Assembly: GCF_000717655.1 (NCBI RefSeq)
Contig: NZ_JNZY01000010.1
Coordinates: 1 to 64,000, forward strand
Source: Streptomyces katrae
Lineage (GTDB): Bacteria; Actinomycetota; Actinomycetes; Streptomycetales; Streptomycetaceae
Reading direction: 5' to 3'
DNA: 64,000 bases
Below are positions 50,968 through 60,629 of this stretch, piece by piece. The number at the start of each line of letters is the position of its first letter. Position 1 is the stretch's first letter. A program made the position numbers and the translations under genes. The notes under the pieces are model-generated. The model was given only the letters and a program-made list of their open reading frames with translations. It did not search any database and had not been told where the DNA came from.

Positions 50968-53112
50968 TCAGGCGCGCGCCGCAGGCCCGCCGTCCGTACG
51001 CTGGGCCAGCAGCAGGGCGATGTCGTCCGGCCGGTCCGCGGAGTCCCCCGCCTCGCCCACCAGCCGGTCGGCCGTCTCGGTCAGGGGCGACGGCCGGGCC
51101 GCGGCCAGCGCCGCCCGCAGCCGCTCCACCCCGACGTCGATGTCCTCACCCGCCTCCTCGACCAGCCCGTCCGTGTACAGGGCGAGCACCGCGCCCCGCG
51201 CCAGCCGCAGCTCCGTCACCGGGTACGTGGCGTCCACGTCGATGCCGAGCACCACCCCGCCCGGCAGGTCCAGCACCTCCGCCCGTCCGTCCGCGTGGCG
51301 CAGCAGCGGCTGTGGATGCCCGGCCCGGACGGCACGCGCCCGGCCCGAACCCGGATCGAGCAGGACGTAGCAGCAGCTGGCGAACTGGCCGGGGTCCAGG
51401 CCGATCAGCAGCCGGTTGGTACCCGCCATCACCTGCTCCGGAGGACTGCTGCCGAGCGTGAAGGCCCGTACGGCGCTGCGCAGTTGGCCCATCGTCGCGG
51501 CCGCCGCCACCCCGTGGCCCTGGACGTCCCCGATGACCAGGGCGAGGACGCCCTCGCCCGCCTCGATCACGTCGTACCAGTCGCCGCCCACGTCCATGCC
51601 CTGCGTGCCGGGCAGGTACCGGCCCACCGTCTCCACGTTCTCGCGCACCGGCAGCCGGTGCGGCAGCAGCGCCGCCTGCAGTCCGCGCGCCAGCGCCGCC
51701 TCGGAGTCGTAGCGCTGCGCCCGCTCCAGGGCCTGCGCGATCAGCCCGGCCAGCGCGGTCAGCACCGTACGCTCCTCCGCGCTGAACCCGCGCGGCGCGT
51801 CGAAGCCGAGGATGCACGAGCCCACCGGCCGGCCCGAGGCGATCAGCGGCAGGAACGCGCGGGCCCCTGTGTGGGCGTCCAGCGGGATACCCGGGTACGC
51901 GGCGGCCAGGTGCTCCATCGACTCGAAGAACATCGGCCGGCCCGTGGTCAGGGTCTCCACGCCCGGCAGCCGGACATCGAGGGCCACCCCGTCGAACCGG
52001 TCGAGGAAGCCCTGCGGGAAGCCCGTCTCCCACGCCAGGTGCAGATGCCGCTCGTTGAGCAGGTAGATCGCCAGCTGGCGGCCGCCGAAGGCGGGCAGCA
52101 GCTCCTGGGTGACCACCGCCGACACCTGGCGGGCCGTGACCGCCTCCGTCAGCGCGATCGCGAGGGCCACCGGCCGGTACAGCGCCGAGGCCCGGTCGGC
52201 CGGCGAACCCGGTCCCGCGCCCGGCCGGGCCACCGACCCGGGCGCGTAGACGGGCGGAGCGGCCGCGCCGATGGTCACGGTCACCCCGTCGGGGCCCGGA
52301 TACAGGTCCACCGTCACCCAGTCCCCGTCCGGCTGCCGGCCGCGCCGGGCCGGGAAGCGCACCCGCTCCCCGGACATGAACACCCCGCGGAAGTGGTCCT
52401 CGTACGCGGGCTGCCCGAGCCAGGGCACCGCCTCCCACACCACCCGCCCGCGCAGCTCCGGCGCACCCTGGCCCAGCAGGCGTGCGGCGGCGTGGTTGAC
52501 GTAGCGGATCCTGCCCTCGCGGTCCACGGAGAGCACGGCGAGGGTGAGCCGCTCCACCGCCTCGCGCGCGCCCTGAGCCGTGTCCGGGGGCGGTACGCAC
52601 ACCGGATCGCCCTTCCAGAGCACCGGGTCCCCGGTCGCGGTGAGCGCGGCCAGCCCGTCGGCCAGCCCGTCCGCGGCGGAGCGCAGCCGCTCCCGGTCGG
52701 CGGCGTCGACCGAGGAGCCGGGGGTCGCGCGGCGCAGGACGAACAGCACCCCGAACCGCTCGGCCCCGGCCATGACGGGCTCGTACAGCGAGCCGAAGGG
52801 GAACGGCAGCCCGGCCATCATCTGCGGAAAGCGCTGCATGGCCGTGTCCGCGTCGGGCAGGTGCACCGACTGGCCGGAGCGGTAGGCCTCGGCGACGGGG
52901 TACGGGCGGTTCACGTGCATCCGCCACCACGGGCGGAACAGCTTTCCGGGCAGCCCCGTGAGCACGGCGAGCAGCAGCGGTCCCTCGGCCCCGGAGCGCA
53001 GGTAGACACCGCCCGCAAACCCGCCGACGGCCTGCACCGCATCGACGCAGGCCCGTGCGAGCACGCGGGCCGTGGCGTCGGTGGCGGGGCGGCTGTCCGC
53101 TCTCGCCGTCAC
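50968..53112 (-). CDS. GAF-PAS-GAF-SpoIIE phosphatase
   Basis: A protein of about 714 residues. A GAF-like domain lies at the N terminus (ARVLARACVDAVQAVGGFAG), then PAS (LAVLSVDREGRIRYVNHAAA, then RLLGQGAPELRGRVVWEAV), a second GAF (ARQVSAVVTQELLPAFGGRQ), and a C-terminal PP2C/SpoIIE phosphatase with metal sites GGDWYDVIEAGEG, VIGDVQGHG, LYTDGLVEEAG and PDDIALLL. Unlike the phosphatase at 22198 it lacks the kinase-fold domain. Start uncertain: GTG 53112, 4 bp after the MFS stop, or ATG 53148 overlapping it; either implies coupling to the exporter. Target is probably an anti-anti-sigma factor. Confidence 0.87.
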   Translation of the reverse strand: MTARADSRPATDATARVLARACVDAVQAVGGFAGGVYLRSGAEGPLLLAVLTGLPGKLFRPWWRMHVNRPYPVAEAYRSGQSVHLPDADTAMQRFPQMMAGLPFPFGSLYEPVMAGAERFGVLFVLRRATPGSSVDAADRERLRSAADGLADGLAALTATGDPVLWKGDPVCVPPPDTAQGAREAVERLTLAVLSVDREGRIRYVNHAAARLLGQGAPELRGRVVWEAVPWLGQPAYEDHFRGVFMSGERVRFPARRGRQPDGDWVTVDLYPGPDGVTVTIGAAAPPVYAPGSVARPGAGPGSPADRASALYRPVALAIALTEAVTARQVSAVVTQELLPAFGGRQLAIYLLNERHLHLAWETGFPQGFLDRFDGVALDVRLPGVETLTTGRPMFFESMEHLAAAYPGIPLDAHTGARAFLPLIASGRPVGSCILGFDAPRGFSAEERTVLTALAGLIAQALERAQRYDSEAALARGLQAALLPHRLPVRENVETVGRYLPGTQGMDVGGDWYDVIEAGEGVLALVIGDVQGHGVAAAATMGQLRSAVRAFTLGSSPPEQVMAGTNRLLIGLDPGQFASCCYVLLDPGSGRARAVRAGHPQPLLRHADGRAEVLDLPGGVVLGIDVDATYPVTELRLARGAVLALYTDGLVEEAGEDIDVGVERLRAALAAARPSPLTETADRLVGEAGDSADRPDDIALLLAQRTDGGPAARA

Positions 53113-53116
53113 ACAG

Positions 53117-54649
53117 TCAGCATGCGCCCCCGACGCCGGACGCTGCATCCCGGCGCCCGCGGTCGTCGGCCCGGCGCTCGTGCCCGTCGGCCCGGCGCCG
53201 GCGGGTGCCCGCGCCGTCCCGGTAGCCGGCCACCACTGCGAGCGCCGCCAGCAGCAGCACAACGGCCACCGTGCGCAGCGCGACCCCCATCGCGTCCGTG
53301 AAGGCGCCGACCTGCGCCGCGTCGCGCGGGTCGCCGTGGAACCGGGAGGCCAGCACCGTGCCGACCACCGCCACCCCCAGCGCCGCGCCGATCTCCCGGG
53401 CCGCGGTGTTCAGCCCGGAGCCCAGCCCGGCCTGGTGCGCCGGAAGCTCCGCGACCACCGTCAGCGTCAGCGAGGGCGCGCACAGGCCCGTGCCGACCGA
53501 CAGCACCAGCAGGTGGCAGGCGTACAGGGCGTACGGGGTGTCCGCGTCGACGGTGGAGACCAGCAGCAGCCCGGCCCCGATCAGGCCCAGCCCGACACCC
53601 ACGGGCAGCCGCGGCCCCGTGCGCTCCGCGAGCCGCGCGCCCAGCTTCGGCACGACGGCCATGCCGATGGTCAGAGGAACGATCGCCAGGCCGGTGCGGG
53701 CGGCCGAGAAGCCCTTCGCGTACTGGAGGTACTGGGCGTTGACGAAGAAGAGGGAGAAGAGCCCGAAGAACGCGGCGCCGATGCCGAGCGCCCCGGCGCG
53801 CAGCTTGCGCGACCGGAAGATCCGCGGGTCCAGGAGCGGGTGCGCGGCGCGCAGCGCGTGGCCGGTGAAGGCGGCGAGCAGCCCGGCGCCGGCACCGAAG
53901 GCGATCAGCACGGCCGCCGAGGTCCAGCCGTACGAGGGCCCCTCGATGATCCCGTAGACGACCGCGAGGAGCGCCCCGGCCAGCAGCAGAGCGCCGAACG
54001 GGTCGACGGAGGCATCGCGGCGGGCCGGCGTGCGCGGGACCGTCCGGGCGACGACGAGGGCGAGCAGCGCGCCCAGCGGGACGACCGCCCAGAACAGGGC
54101 CCGCCAGGTCAGGTACTCCCCGGCCAGGCCGCCCCCGACGTTGCCCCCCAGGCCCCCGAGGCCGGCGGACAGCGTCCAGGTGGCCAGCGCCTGCCCGCGG
54201 CGCTCGGGCGGGCTCAGGTGGATCAGGACGGACATGGTGGCGGGCATGATCAGCGCCGCTCCCGCCCCGCACAGACCGCGCCCGGCGATGAGCACCGCCG
54301 GGGTCGCGGCGAGCGCGCTGAGCGCCCCGCCCGCGGCGAACAGCGCGAGCCCGGCCAGCAGCGCGCCCTTGCGGCCGTACCGGTCGCCGAGCGCGCCGGC
54401 CGGGATCAGCAGCGCGGCGAAGACGATGACGTAGGCGTCGACCGCCCATACCAGCTGGCCGGGGGTGGGGTGCAGGACGGACCCGGCGAGCTGCGGGATC
54501 AGCAGGTTGACGGCGGCGACCATGGCCTGCGCGACCAGCACGCAGGCGCACAGGACGAGCAGCACGGGCCGGGTGAGGGCGGCGGGCGCCGGGGCGGACG
54601 GGTCGGCGGCGGGATCTGTGGCATCCCGTTCGCGGGCATGGCGGAGCAC
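53117..54649 (-). CDS. MFS drug:proton antiporter (DHA2/EmrB-QacA type)
   Basis: A 510-residue exporter with fourteen predicted helices. Motif A region GALGDRYGRKGALLAGLALF, motif C-like GLCGAGAALIMPATMSVLIH, and the opening QLVWAVDAYVIVFAALLIPA are DHA2 features. The start is a GTG with GAGGAGGAG upstream. It is divergent from a LysR-family gene and runs into the SpoIIE phosphatase, so export and a sigma-factor pathway may respond together. Confidence 0.9.
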   Translation of the reverse strand: MLRHARERDATDPAADPSAPAPAALTRPVLLVLCACVLVAQAMVAAVNLLIPQLAGSVLHPTPGQLVWAVDAYVIVFAALLIPAGALGDRYGRKGALLAGLALFAAGGALSALAATPAVLIAGRGLCGAGAALIMPATMSVLIHLSPPERRGQALATWTLSAGLGGLGGNVGGGLAGEYLTWRALFWAVVPLGALLALVVARTVPRTPARRDASVDPFGALLLAGALLAVVYGIIEGPSYGWTSAAVLIAFGAGAGLLAAFTGHALRAAHPLLDPRIFRSRKLRAGALGIGAAFFGLFSLFFVNAQYLQYAKGFSAARTGLAIVPLTIGMAVVPKLGARLAERTGPRLPVGVGLGLIGAGLLLVSTVDADTPYALYACHLLVLSVGTGLCAPSLTLTVVAELPAHQAGLGSGLNTAAREIGAALGVAVVGTVLASRFHGDPRDAAQVGAFTDAMGVALRTVAVVLLLAALAVVAGYRDGAGTRRRRADGHERRADDRGRRDAASGVGGAC

Positions 54650-54774
54650 GGCTCCTCCTCGGAGTCGGTGACGGTGAAGTGGCGTGAGGGAGGGAGCGCG
54701 GTCGGCGTCATCCTCCGTGCCTCACCGTAGAGTTGGCGTGACCTGCTTTCCAGTGCAAGTTCTGCAAGGGATGA

Positions 54775-55707
54775 ATGCGTGTGACGCAATCCGGACTGGA
54801 CCTCAATCTCCTCGTCGCCCTCGACGTCCTCCTGGAGGAGTCGAGCGTGTCCCGCGCGGCCGCCCGCCTGCACCTCTCCGAGCCCGCCATGAGCCGCACC
54901 CTCGGCCGGATCCGCAAAGCCCTCGGCGACCCCGTACTGGTCCGCGCCGGGCGGACCATGGTCCCGACCCCGCACGCCCTCGCCGTTCACGGCGAGGTCC
55001 GGGCCGTAGTGGAACGGGCCCGGGCCCTCTTCCTGACGGGCGGAAAGGTCGACCTCCCGACCCTGACCCGCACCTTCACCGTGCTGGCCCACGACGCCTT
55101 CGCAGCCACCTTCGGGGCCACGCTCTTCTCCCGGCTGGCCGAAGAGGCGCCCGGCGTCCGGCTGCGCTTCCTGTCCGAGAGCCACGTGGACGTCCCCGCG
55201 CTGCGCGAGGGCATCGCCGACCTCGAACTCGGAGTCGTGGACAGCCGATCCCCCGAGGTGCGCGTCGAGTACCTCTTCGACGAGCACATGCTGGGCGTCG
55301 CCCGGGCCGGCCACCCACTGCTGCGGGGCCGGATCACCCCGCGCCGGTTCGCCGCAGCCGAGCACCTGATCGTCTCCCGGCGCGGCCGGCTGGAGGGCCC
55401 GGTGGACGCGGCCCTCGCCGCACAGGGCCTGTCCCGCCGGGTGGTGGGCAGCGTCGGCTCCTACCCCGCCTCCCTGTTCATCCTGCGCGAGAGCGACCTC
55501 GTCGGCTTGATCGCCTCACAGGCCGTGCCGCTCGCCGCCGAGCTGGGGCTGGAAGCCTTCGAGGTCCCGCTCGACCTGCCGGCCCTGCCGTTCGGCATAG
55601 CGTGGCACCCGCGCCACGACGCCGACCCGGCCCACGCCTGGCTGCGCGACTGCGCCCGGGAACTGCTCCCGGCCGTCGCCGGACACCCCGTACGCCGTAC
55701 GCACTGA
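54775..55707 (+). CDS. LysR-family transcriptional regulator
   Basis: A 310-residue regulator. The N-terminal HTH reads LDLNLLVALDVLLEESSVSR then AAARLHLSEPAMSRTLGRIR, similar to the NodD/SyrM-like branch with a short linker; the effector domain follows with FTVLAHDAFAATFGATLF. It is divergent from the MFS exporter across 125 bp and is its likely activator or repressor. ATG at 54775 and GTG at 54781 are both possible, with AAGGGA close upstream. Confidence 0.88.
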   Translation: MRVTQSGLDLNLLVALDVLLEESSVSRAAARLHLSEPAMSRTLGRIRKALGDPVLVRAGRTMVPTPHALAVHGEVRAVVERARALFLTGGKVDLPTLTRTFTVLAHDAFAATFGATLFSRLAEEAPGVRLRFLSESHVDVPALREGIADLELGVVDSRSPEVRVEYLFDEHMLGVARAGHPLLRGRITPRRFAAAEHLIVSRRGRLEGPVDAALAAQGLSRRVVGSVGSYPASLFILRESDLVGLIASQAVPLAAELGLEAFEVPLDLPALPFGIAWHPRHDADPAHAWLRDCARELLPAVAGHPVRRTH

Positions 55708-55813
55708 CCCGAACGCCTCCCCCGTCCGGGGGACGGGCCGCCGCACACGTCCTCGCCGGCCGCGCTCCGGGGCACGATACGCACGCGTCCCACCCCGCCA
55801 CGGAAGGCAGAGC

Positions 55814-56722
55814 ATGCGGTTCCAGTACGACAGCATCGGCGAGCGCTTCGTGGAGTCGAAGACCACGGCGGCGTTCTCGGCGGCCGACACCCACACCCTG
55901 CTCGGGGCGCTCGACGCGCTCGGCGGGGTGCGCGGGCTCGACACGCTCGACCTGGCCTGCGGATACGGCTACAACACGCGGCTGCTGGCCCGCGGCGGGG
56001 CCCGACGGGCGGTCGGCGTGGACATCTCGGAGGAGATGATCCGGCTGGCCCGGGCGCACGGGGTGATCGGCGGGAACGGCGTGGGCGCGCTGGAGGGTGC
56101 GGTGGGCGCGGTACTTCCGGGGCGCGGGGTGGGTGCCGGCGCGCCGGCAGCCCCGGGAGCAGCCGCCGGCACCGAGACGGCGCGGGGCGGAGCCTCCGAG
56201 GGGCGGCCTGGCGAAGCGGCCGTGATGGAAGCCGCGCCCGGTGAATCAGCATCCATCGAATACGTGGTCGCCGACGCCGCAAAGCTGCCGCAGATGGGCC
56301 CGTTCGACCTGGCCACCGCGGTCTACCTGTTCAACTACGCCACCGACCGGTCCGCGCTGCACGCCATGTTCCGGTCCATCCGGGCCAACCTGCGCGACGG
56401 CGGCCGCCTGCTGGCCATCGTGCCGAACGCCGGCGCGTACCCGAACGTCGACTGGTCGCCGTACGGGGTCCGGATCGTCGACCGCATCCACGAAGGCGAC
56501 GCGCCGTTGCTGAAGGCGCAGTTCCTGACCCAGCCCCCGGCCGACTTCGAGTTCCGCGAATGGGCCCACGCCGACTTCGCCGAGGCCGCCGTCGAGGCGG
56601 GCTTCTCCACGGTCGGCTGGCAGCCCAACCGGACCCCGCCCGCCGACGGCGCCCGCGACGAGGCGTACTGGACCGCCTACCGCGCCTGGCCGATCAGCTC
56701 ACTGATGACCTGCACGGCGTGA
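55814..56722 (+). CDS. SAM-dependent methyltransferase with low-complexity insert
   Basis: A 302-residue class I methyltransferase. Motif I is DTLDLACGYGYNTRLLARGG, with the acidic binder in AVGVDISEEMIRLAR, motif II in YVVADAAKLPQMGPFDL then TAVYLF. An Ala/Gly/Pro-rich insert of about 60 residues (about 85-145) separates the second and third strands and is absent from usual family members. The C-terminal lid has PYGVRIVDRIHEGDAPLLKA. Methyl acceptor unknown. It converges on the hydrolase-like gene. Confidence 0.85.
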   Translation: MRFQYDSIGERFVESKTTAAFSAADTHTLLGALDALGGVRGLDTLDLACGYGYNTRLLARGGARRAVGVDISEEMIRLARAHGVIGGNGVGALEGAVGAVLPGRGVGAGAPAAPGAAAGTETARGGASEGRPGEAAVMEAAPGESASIEYVVADAAKLPQMGPFDLATAVYLFNYATDRSALHAMFRSIRANLRDGGRLLAIVPNAGAYPNVDWSPYGVRIVDRIHEGDAPLLKAQFLTQPPADFEFREWAHADFAEAAVEAGFSTVGWQPNRTPPADGARDEAYWTAYRAWPISSLMTCTA

Positions 56723-56809
56723 CGGCTCACCCGGCGTCCGACACGGCGGTCCCCACGCCGGCCCACCTGTCGGCTCACCCTTCGGCCCACCCGTCGGCCG
56801 GGGCGGCCG

Positions 56810-57727
56810 TCACTCCTCGGCGGCGGACCTGATCAGCTCCACGATCCGGTCCCGGGCCGCCCGTCCCTCCGGCACCGGCAGCAGCGGGTACCCGTGCGGA
56901 AGCCCCGGCTCCTCGTGGAACTCCACGTCGACCCCGTCCGCACGGGCCCGGCGCAGCAGCTCCCGGCTGTCGGTGGTCAGCACGTCCCGGGTACCGGTGA
57001 ACACCGTCAGCGGCGCCAGCCCCGCGAACGAGCCGTGCAGGGGGCTCACCCGCGGATCGTCCGTGGCCAGGGTGCCCGCGTACAGCCGGCCGGCCTCCAG
57101 CAGCCCCGGCCGCGCCTGCACCGGGTCGGCTGCCTCGATGGCGGCCTGGTCCGGGTGGCTCATCGTCAGGTCCAGCCAGGGGGATATCAGCACGATCCGC
57201 GACGGCTGCGCCCCCGTACGGTCGCGCAGCCGCTGGGCGGCGGCCAGCGCCATCCCGGCTCCCGCGGCGTCCCCGACCAGCACGGTCCCGCCCGCTCCGC
57301 CGCTCGCGATCAGCCCGCTGAGCAGGTCCGCGGCCACCGGAACCGTCCGGTCCGCGGTCCCGCGCGGGGCAAGTACGTACGCCGGTACGACGACGCGGGC
57401 CTGCGCCTGCGTGACGAAGGTCCGGATCATCGACCAGTGCGGCCGGACCAACTCGTTGATGTACCCGCCGCCGTGCACGTACAGCACCTGGGCCGCGGGC
57501 TCGACCCCGCGCGGCGAGGCGTCGTACACCGGCCAGGCACCGACGAAGGTACGGGAGACGTCGGCGACCCGGCCCAGCGAGCGCGGCGGCAGGTGCGACG
57601 CCGGCCGGCGGGCCGACTCGGCCACCCGCGCGCGTACCGCCTCGGCACTCGCGAACCGTCTTCGCCGGCCCGCCGCGATCAGCGCGACCGACAGCGCCCT
57701 GCTGCGCAGACTCGGCACGCCCCTCAC
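56810..57727 (-). CDS. HSL-type alpha/beta hydrolase lacking the nucleophile serine
   Basis: A 305-residue protein with the hormone-sensitive-lipase family fold. Oxyanion motif HGGG at 85-88 (YVHGGGYIN), catalytic Asp248 in FTGTRDVL and His278 in GLPHGYPLL are present. The nucleophile elbow, normally GDSAG, reads GDAAG (152-156), so Ala154 replaces the serine. The protein is therefore probably inactive as an esterase, or uses another chemistry. It lies upstream of and divergent from tdh-kbl. The N terminus is basic with no signal peptide. Confidence 0.85.
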   Translation of the reverse strand: MRGVPSLRSRALSVALIAAGRRRRFASAEAVRARVAESARRPASHLPPRSLGRVADVSRTFVGAWPVYDASPRGVEPAAQVLYVHGGGYINELVRPHWSMIRTFVTQAQARVVVPAYVLAPRGTADRTVPVAADLLSGLIASGGAGGTVLVGDAAGAGMALAAAQRLRDRTGAQPSRIVLISPWLDLTMSHPDQAAIEAADPVQARPGLLEAGRLYAGTLATDDPRVSPLHGSFAGLAPLTVFTGTRDVLTTDSRELLRRARADGVDVEFHEEPGLPHGYPLLPVPEGRAARDRIVELIRSAAEE

Positions 57728-57933
57728 CTCCCCGTTCCCTGCCCCGGCCGCATGCCCCTGCCCAGGCCACAGCCCTTCACGTGAGGAGCATAGGCGTGAA
57801 GCTGGGCTGTCGACCCGCTTAAGAAATCCTCGATGGACTGATCACCTCCGCCTCGGCAGATTGGTCCTCGTCGATACGTCGCACCCGGCCCCCGTGGTTG
57901 CAACGTCCCCTCCGCATGCCTGGAGCCACCCCC

Positions 57934-58962
57934 ATGAAGGCACTCGTCAAGCACAAGGCCGAGCCCGGGCTGTGGCTCATGGACGTACCCGAGCCCGAGT
58001 ACGGCCCCGGCGACGTGCTGATCAAGGTGCTGCGCACCGGCATCTGCGGTACGGACCTGCACATCCGCTCCTGGGACGGCTGGGCGCAGGGCGCGGTCAA
58101 GACCCCGCTCGTGCTCGGCCACGAGTTCGTGGGCGAGGTCGCCGCCGTCGGCGCTGACGTCCAGGACATCGAGACCGGCGCGCTCGTCAGCGGCGAGGGC
58201 CACCTGGTGTGCGGCAAGTGCCGCAACTGCCTGGCCGGGCGCCGCCACCTGTGCCGCAGCACGGTCGGCCTCGGCGTCGGACGCGACGGCGCCTTCGCCG
58301 AGTACGTGGTCCTGCCCGCGCAGAACGTGTGGGTGCACCGGACCGCCGTGGACCTGGACGTGGCGGCGATCTTCGACCCGTTCGGCAACGCCGTCCACAC
58401 GGCGCTGTCGTTCCCGCTGGTCGGCGAGGACGTGCTGATCACCGGCGCGGGCCCGATCGGGATCATGGCGGCGGCCGTGGCGAAGCACGCGGGTGCGCGC
58501 AACGTCGTCATCACCGACGTCAGCCCCGAGCGCCTCGAGATCGCACGCAAGGCCGGCGCCACGCTCGCGCTCGACGTCTCGAAGGCGACGATCGCCGACG
58601 CGCAGGCGCGCCTGGGCCTGCGCGAGGGCTTCGACATCGGCCTGGAGATGTCCGGCCGCGCCGAGGCCATGCGCGACATGATCGACAACATGACGCACGG
58701 CGGCCGGATCGCCATGCTGGGCCTGCCCGCGCAGGAGTTCCCGGTGGACTGGGCGAAGGTCGTCACCTCGATGATCACGATCAAGGGCATCTACGGCCGC
58801 GAGATGTTCGAGACCTGGTACGCGATGACGGTGCTGCTGGAGGGCGGCCTCGACCTCAGCCCGGTCATCACCGGCCGCTACTCGCACCGCGACTTCGAGG
58901 CCGCGTTCGACGAGGCGGCCACCGCCCGCAGCGGCAAGATCATCCTGGACTGGACGGCGTAA
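57934..58962 (+). CDS. tdh: L-threonine 3-dehydrogenase
   Basis: A 342-residue zinc-dependent MDR enzyme oxidising L-threonine to 2-amino-3-oxobutyrate with NAD+. Catalytic zinc ligands Cys38 (GICGTDLHI) and His63-Glu64 (GHEFVG); structural zinc cysteines 93, 96, 99 and 107 ([17 protein letters not shown]); Rossmann motif [14 protein letters not shown]. The C terminus KIILDWTA and [20 protein letters not shown] are Tdh-specific. ATG with GGAG upstream. kbl follows after 173 bp containing two strong hairpins. Confidence 0.94.
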   Translation: MKALVKHKAEPGLWLMDVPEPEYGPGDVLIKVLRTGICGTDLHIRSWDGWAQGAVKTPLVLGHEFVGEVAAVGADVQDIETGALVSGEGHLVCGKCRNCLAGRRHLCRSTVGLGVGRDGAFAEYVVLPAQNVWVHRTAVDLDVAAIFDPFGNAVHTALSFPLVGEDVLITGAGPIGIMAAAVAKHAGARNVVITDVSPERLEIARKAGATLALDVSKATIADAQARLGLREGFDIGLEMSGRAEAMRDMIDNMTHGGRIAMLGLPAQEFPVDWAKVVTSMITIKGIYGREMFETWYAMTVLLEGGLDLSPVITGRYSHRDFEAAFDEAATARSGKIILDWTA

Positions 58963-58982
58963 CGGCCTCCCGGGGCTTGGAG

Positions 58983-59004
58983 GGCAGGGCGTGACCGCCC
59001 TGCC
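58983..59004 (+). terminator. 9-4-9 perfect hairpin after tdh
   Basis: GGCAGGGCG (58983-58991), loop TGAC, CGCCCTGCC (58996-59004): nine uninterrupted pairs, mostly G-C, 20 bp after the tdh stop. It could terminate or protect the tdh transcript. No U-tract. Confidence 0.65.
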
Positions 59005-59058
59005 GGAACCCTCGCCTCCGGGCCTCCTCGCCTCCGTCCCACCGAACCATCTCCCTCC

Positions 59059-59100
59059 GGCCGGGCCCCGCCCACCCTCCCCCCTCCGCGGGGCCCGGCC
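59059..59100 (+). promoter_or_regulatory. 13-16-13 perfect hairpin in the kbl leader
   Basis: GGCCGGGCCCCGC (59059-59071) pairs perfectly with GCGGGGCCCGGCC (59088-59100) around a 16-nt C-rich loop, ending 35 bp before the kbl start and just upstream of its AAGGAG. This very stable stem could be a terminator, attenuator or RNA-processing element setting the tdh:kbl ratio. Confidence 0.65.
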
Positions 59101-59135
59101 CCCTTCGTCCGCCGCTCAAGGAGAAGCCGAAGCCC

Positions 59136-60344
59136 ATGTTCGAGTCCGTACGCGAAGACCTCCGCACCACCCTCGACGAGATCCGCGCCGCGGGCCTGCA
59201 CAAGCCCGAGCGCGTCATCGGCACCCCGCAGAGCGCGGCCGTCGCGGTGACCGCGGGCGGCGCCCCCGGCGAGGTCCTCAACTTCTGCGCCAACAACTAC
59301 CTCGGTCTGGCCGACCACCCCGAGGTCGTCGCCGCCGCCAAGGACGCGCTGGACCGCTGGGGCTACGGCATGGCCTCGGTCCGCTTCATCTGCGGTACGC
59401 AGGAGGTGCACAAGGAGCTCGAGGCACGGCTGTCGTCGTTCCTCGGCCAGGAGGACACCATCCTCTACTCCTCCTGCTTCGACGCCAACGGCGGCGTCTT
59501 CGAGACGCTGCTCGGCGCCGAGGACGCGGTGATCTCCGACGCCCTCAACCACGCCTCGATCATCGACGGCATCCGGCTGTCCAAGGCCCGCCGCTTCCGG
59601 TACGCCAATCGCGACATGACCGAGCTCGAGGCCCGCCTGAAGGAGGCGACGGAGGGCGGCGCGCGGCGCAAGCTGATCGTCACCGACGGCGTCTTCTCCA
59701 TGGACGGCTACGTCGCCCCGCTCGCCGAGATCTGCGACCTGGCCGAGCGCTACGACGCCATGGTCATGGTCGACGACTCGCACGCCGTCGGCTTCGTCGG
59801 CCCCGGCGGCCGCGGTACGCCGGAGCTGCACGGGGTCATGGACCGCATCGACATCATCACCGGCACGCTCGGCAAGGCCCTCGGCGGCGCGTCCGGCGGC
59901 TACGTCGCGGCCCGCGCCGAGATCGTCGAGCTGCTGCGCCAGCGCTCGCGCCCGTACCTGTTCTCGAACTCCCTCGCCCCGGTCATCGCCGCCGCCTCCC
60001 TGAAGGTCCTGGACCTGCTGGAGTCGGCCGGCGACCTGCGCGAGCGCCTCGCCGCCAACACCACGCTCTTCCGGACGAAGATGACCGAGGCCGGCTTCGA
60101 GATCCTCCCCGGCGACCACGCCATCGCCCCGGTGATGATCGGCGACGCGGCGGAGGCGGCCAGGATGGCGGAGCTCCTGCTGGAGCGAGGCGTGTACGTG
60201 ATCGGCTTCTCCTACCCGGTGGTCCCGATGGGCGCGGCCCGCATCCGCGTCCAGCTCTCGGCGGCCCACTCCACGGCGGACGTGGAGCGCGCGATCGCGG
60301 CCTTCATCGACGCCCGCTCGGCGCTGGCGGCGACGGGGGCCTGA
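59136..60344 (+). CDS. kbl: glycine C-acetyltransferase (2-amino-3-ketobutyrate CoA ligase)
   Basis: A 402-residue PLP enzyme that cleaves the Tdh product with CoA to glycine and acetyl-CoA. The Schiff-base lysine is Lys247 in [48 protein letters not shown] and [11 protein letters not shown] are the alpha-oxoamine synthase signatures, with the ACGT-type RFICGT specific to Kbl. ATG with AAGGAG upstream. Same strand as tdh. Confidence 0.95.
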   Translation: MFESVREDLRTTLDEIRAAGLHKPERVIGTPQSAAVAVTAGGAPGEVLNFCANNYLGLADHPEVVAAAKDALDRWGYGMASVRFICGTQEVHKELEARLSSFLGQEDTILYSSCFDANGGVFETLLGAEDAVISDALNHASIIDGIRLSKARRFRYANRDMTELEARLKEATEGGARRKLIVTDGVFSMDGYVAPLAEICDLAERYDAMVMVDDSHAVGFVGPGGRGTPELHGVMDRIDIITGTLGKALGGASGGYVAARAEIVELLRQRSRPYLFSNSLAPVIAAASLKVLDLLESAGDLRERLAANTTLFRTKMTEAGFEILPGDHAIAPVMIGDAAEAARMAELLLERGVYVIGFSYPVVPMGAARIRVQLSAAHSTADVERAIAAFIDARSALAATGA

Positions 60345-60629
60345 CGAGCCCGGACCGCCTGAGTCTCTTGGGCCGCCTGAGCCTCCTGAGGCGCGACGGC
60401 TTGGGCGGCGTGACCCGGCTGGGGCGGTGACCGGCCTGGCTGCGGGCGGCTCGGACTGCGGTCCGGCCCCGGGCGCCGGGCGTGGCCGGCCGATCCCCCG
60501 GCCGGCTGGCCGCCCGATCGCCGACTGTCTGGGTGGCCTGACGGAGCTGCCCCGCCGGATCGGTCGTGTGGCCTGCGGCCCGGCCGGCCGGCGGCCCCGG
60601 CGGCCCGTGCCGCCTGCGAGAATGGTGGG

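Noticed and set aside
54720..54775. TGCAAG-TTC-TGCAAG direct repeat as a LysR operator
   Set aside because: LysR sites are T-N11-A dyads; this is a direct repeat and no clear dyad was found.
60345..60629. Repeated CCGCCTGAG(C/T)CTC units after kbl
   Set aside because: Two short imperfect units in GC-rich spacer; not distinguishable from chance without a background test.
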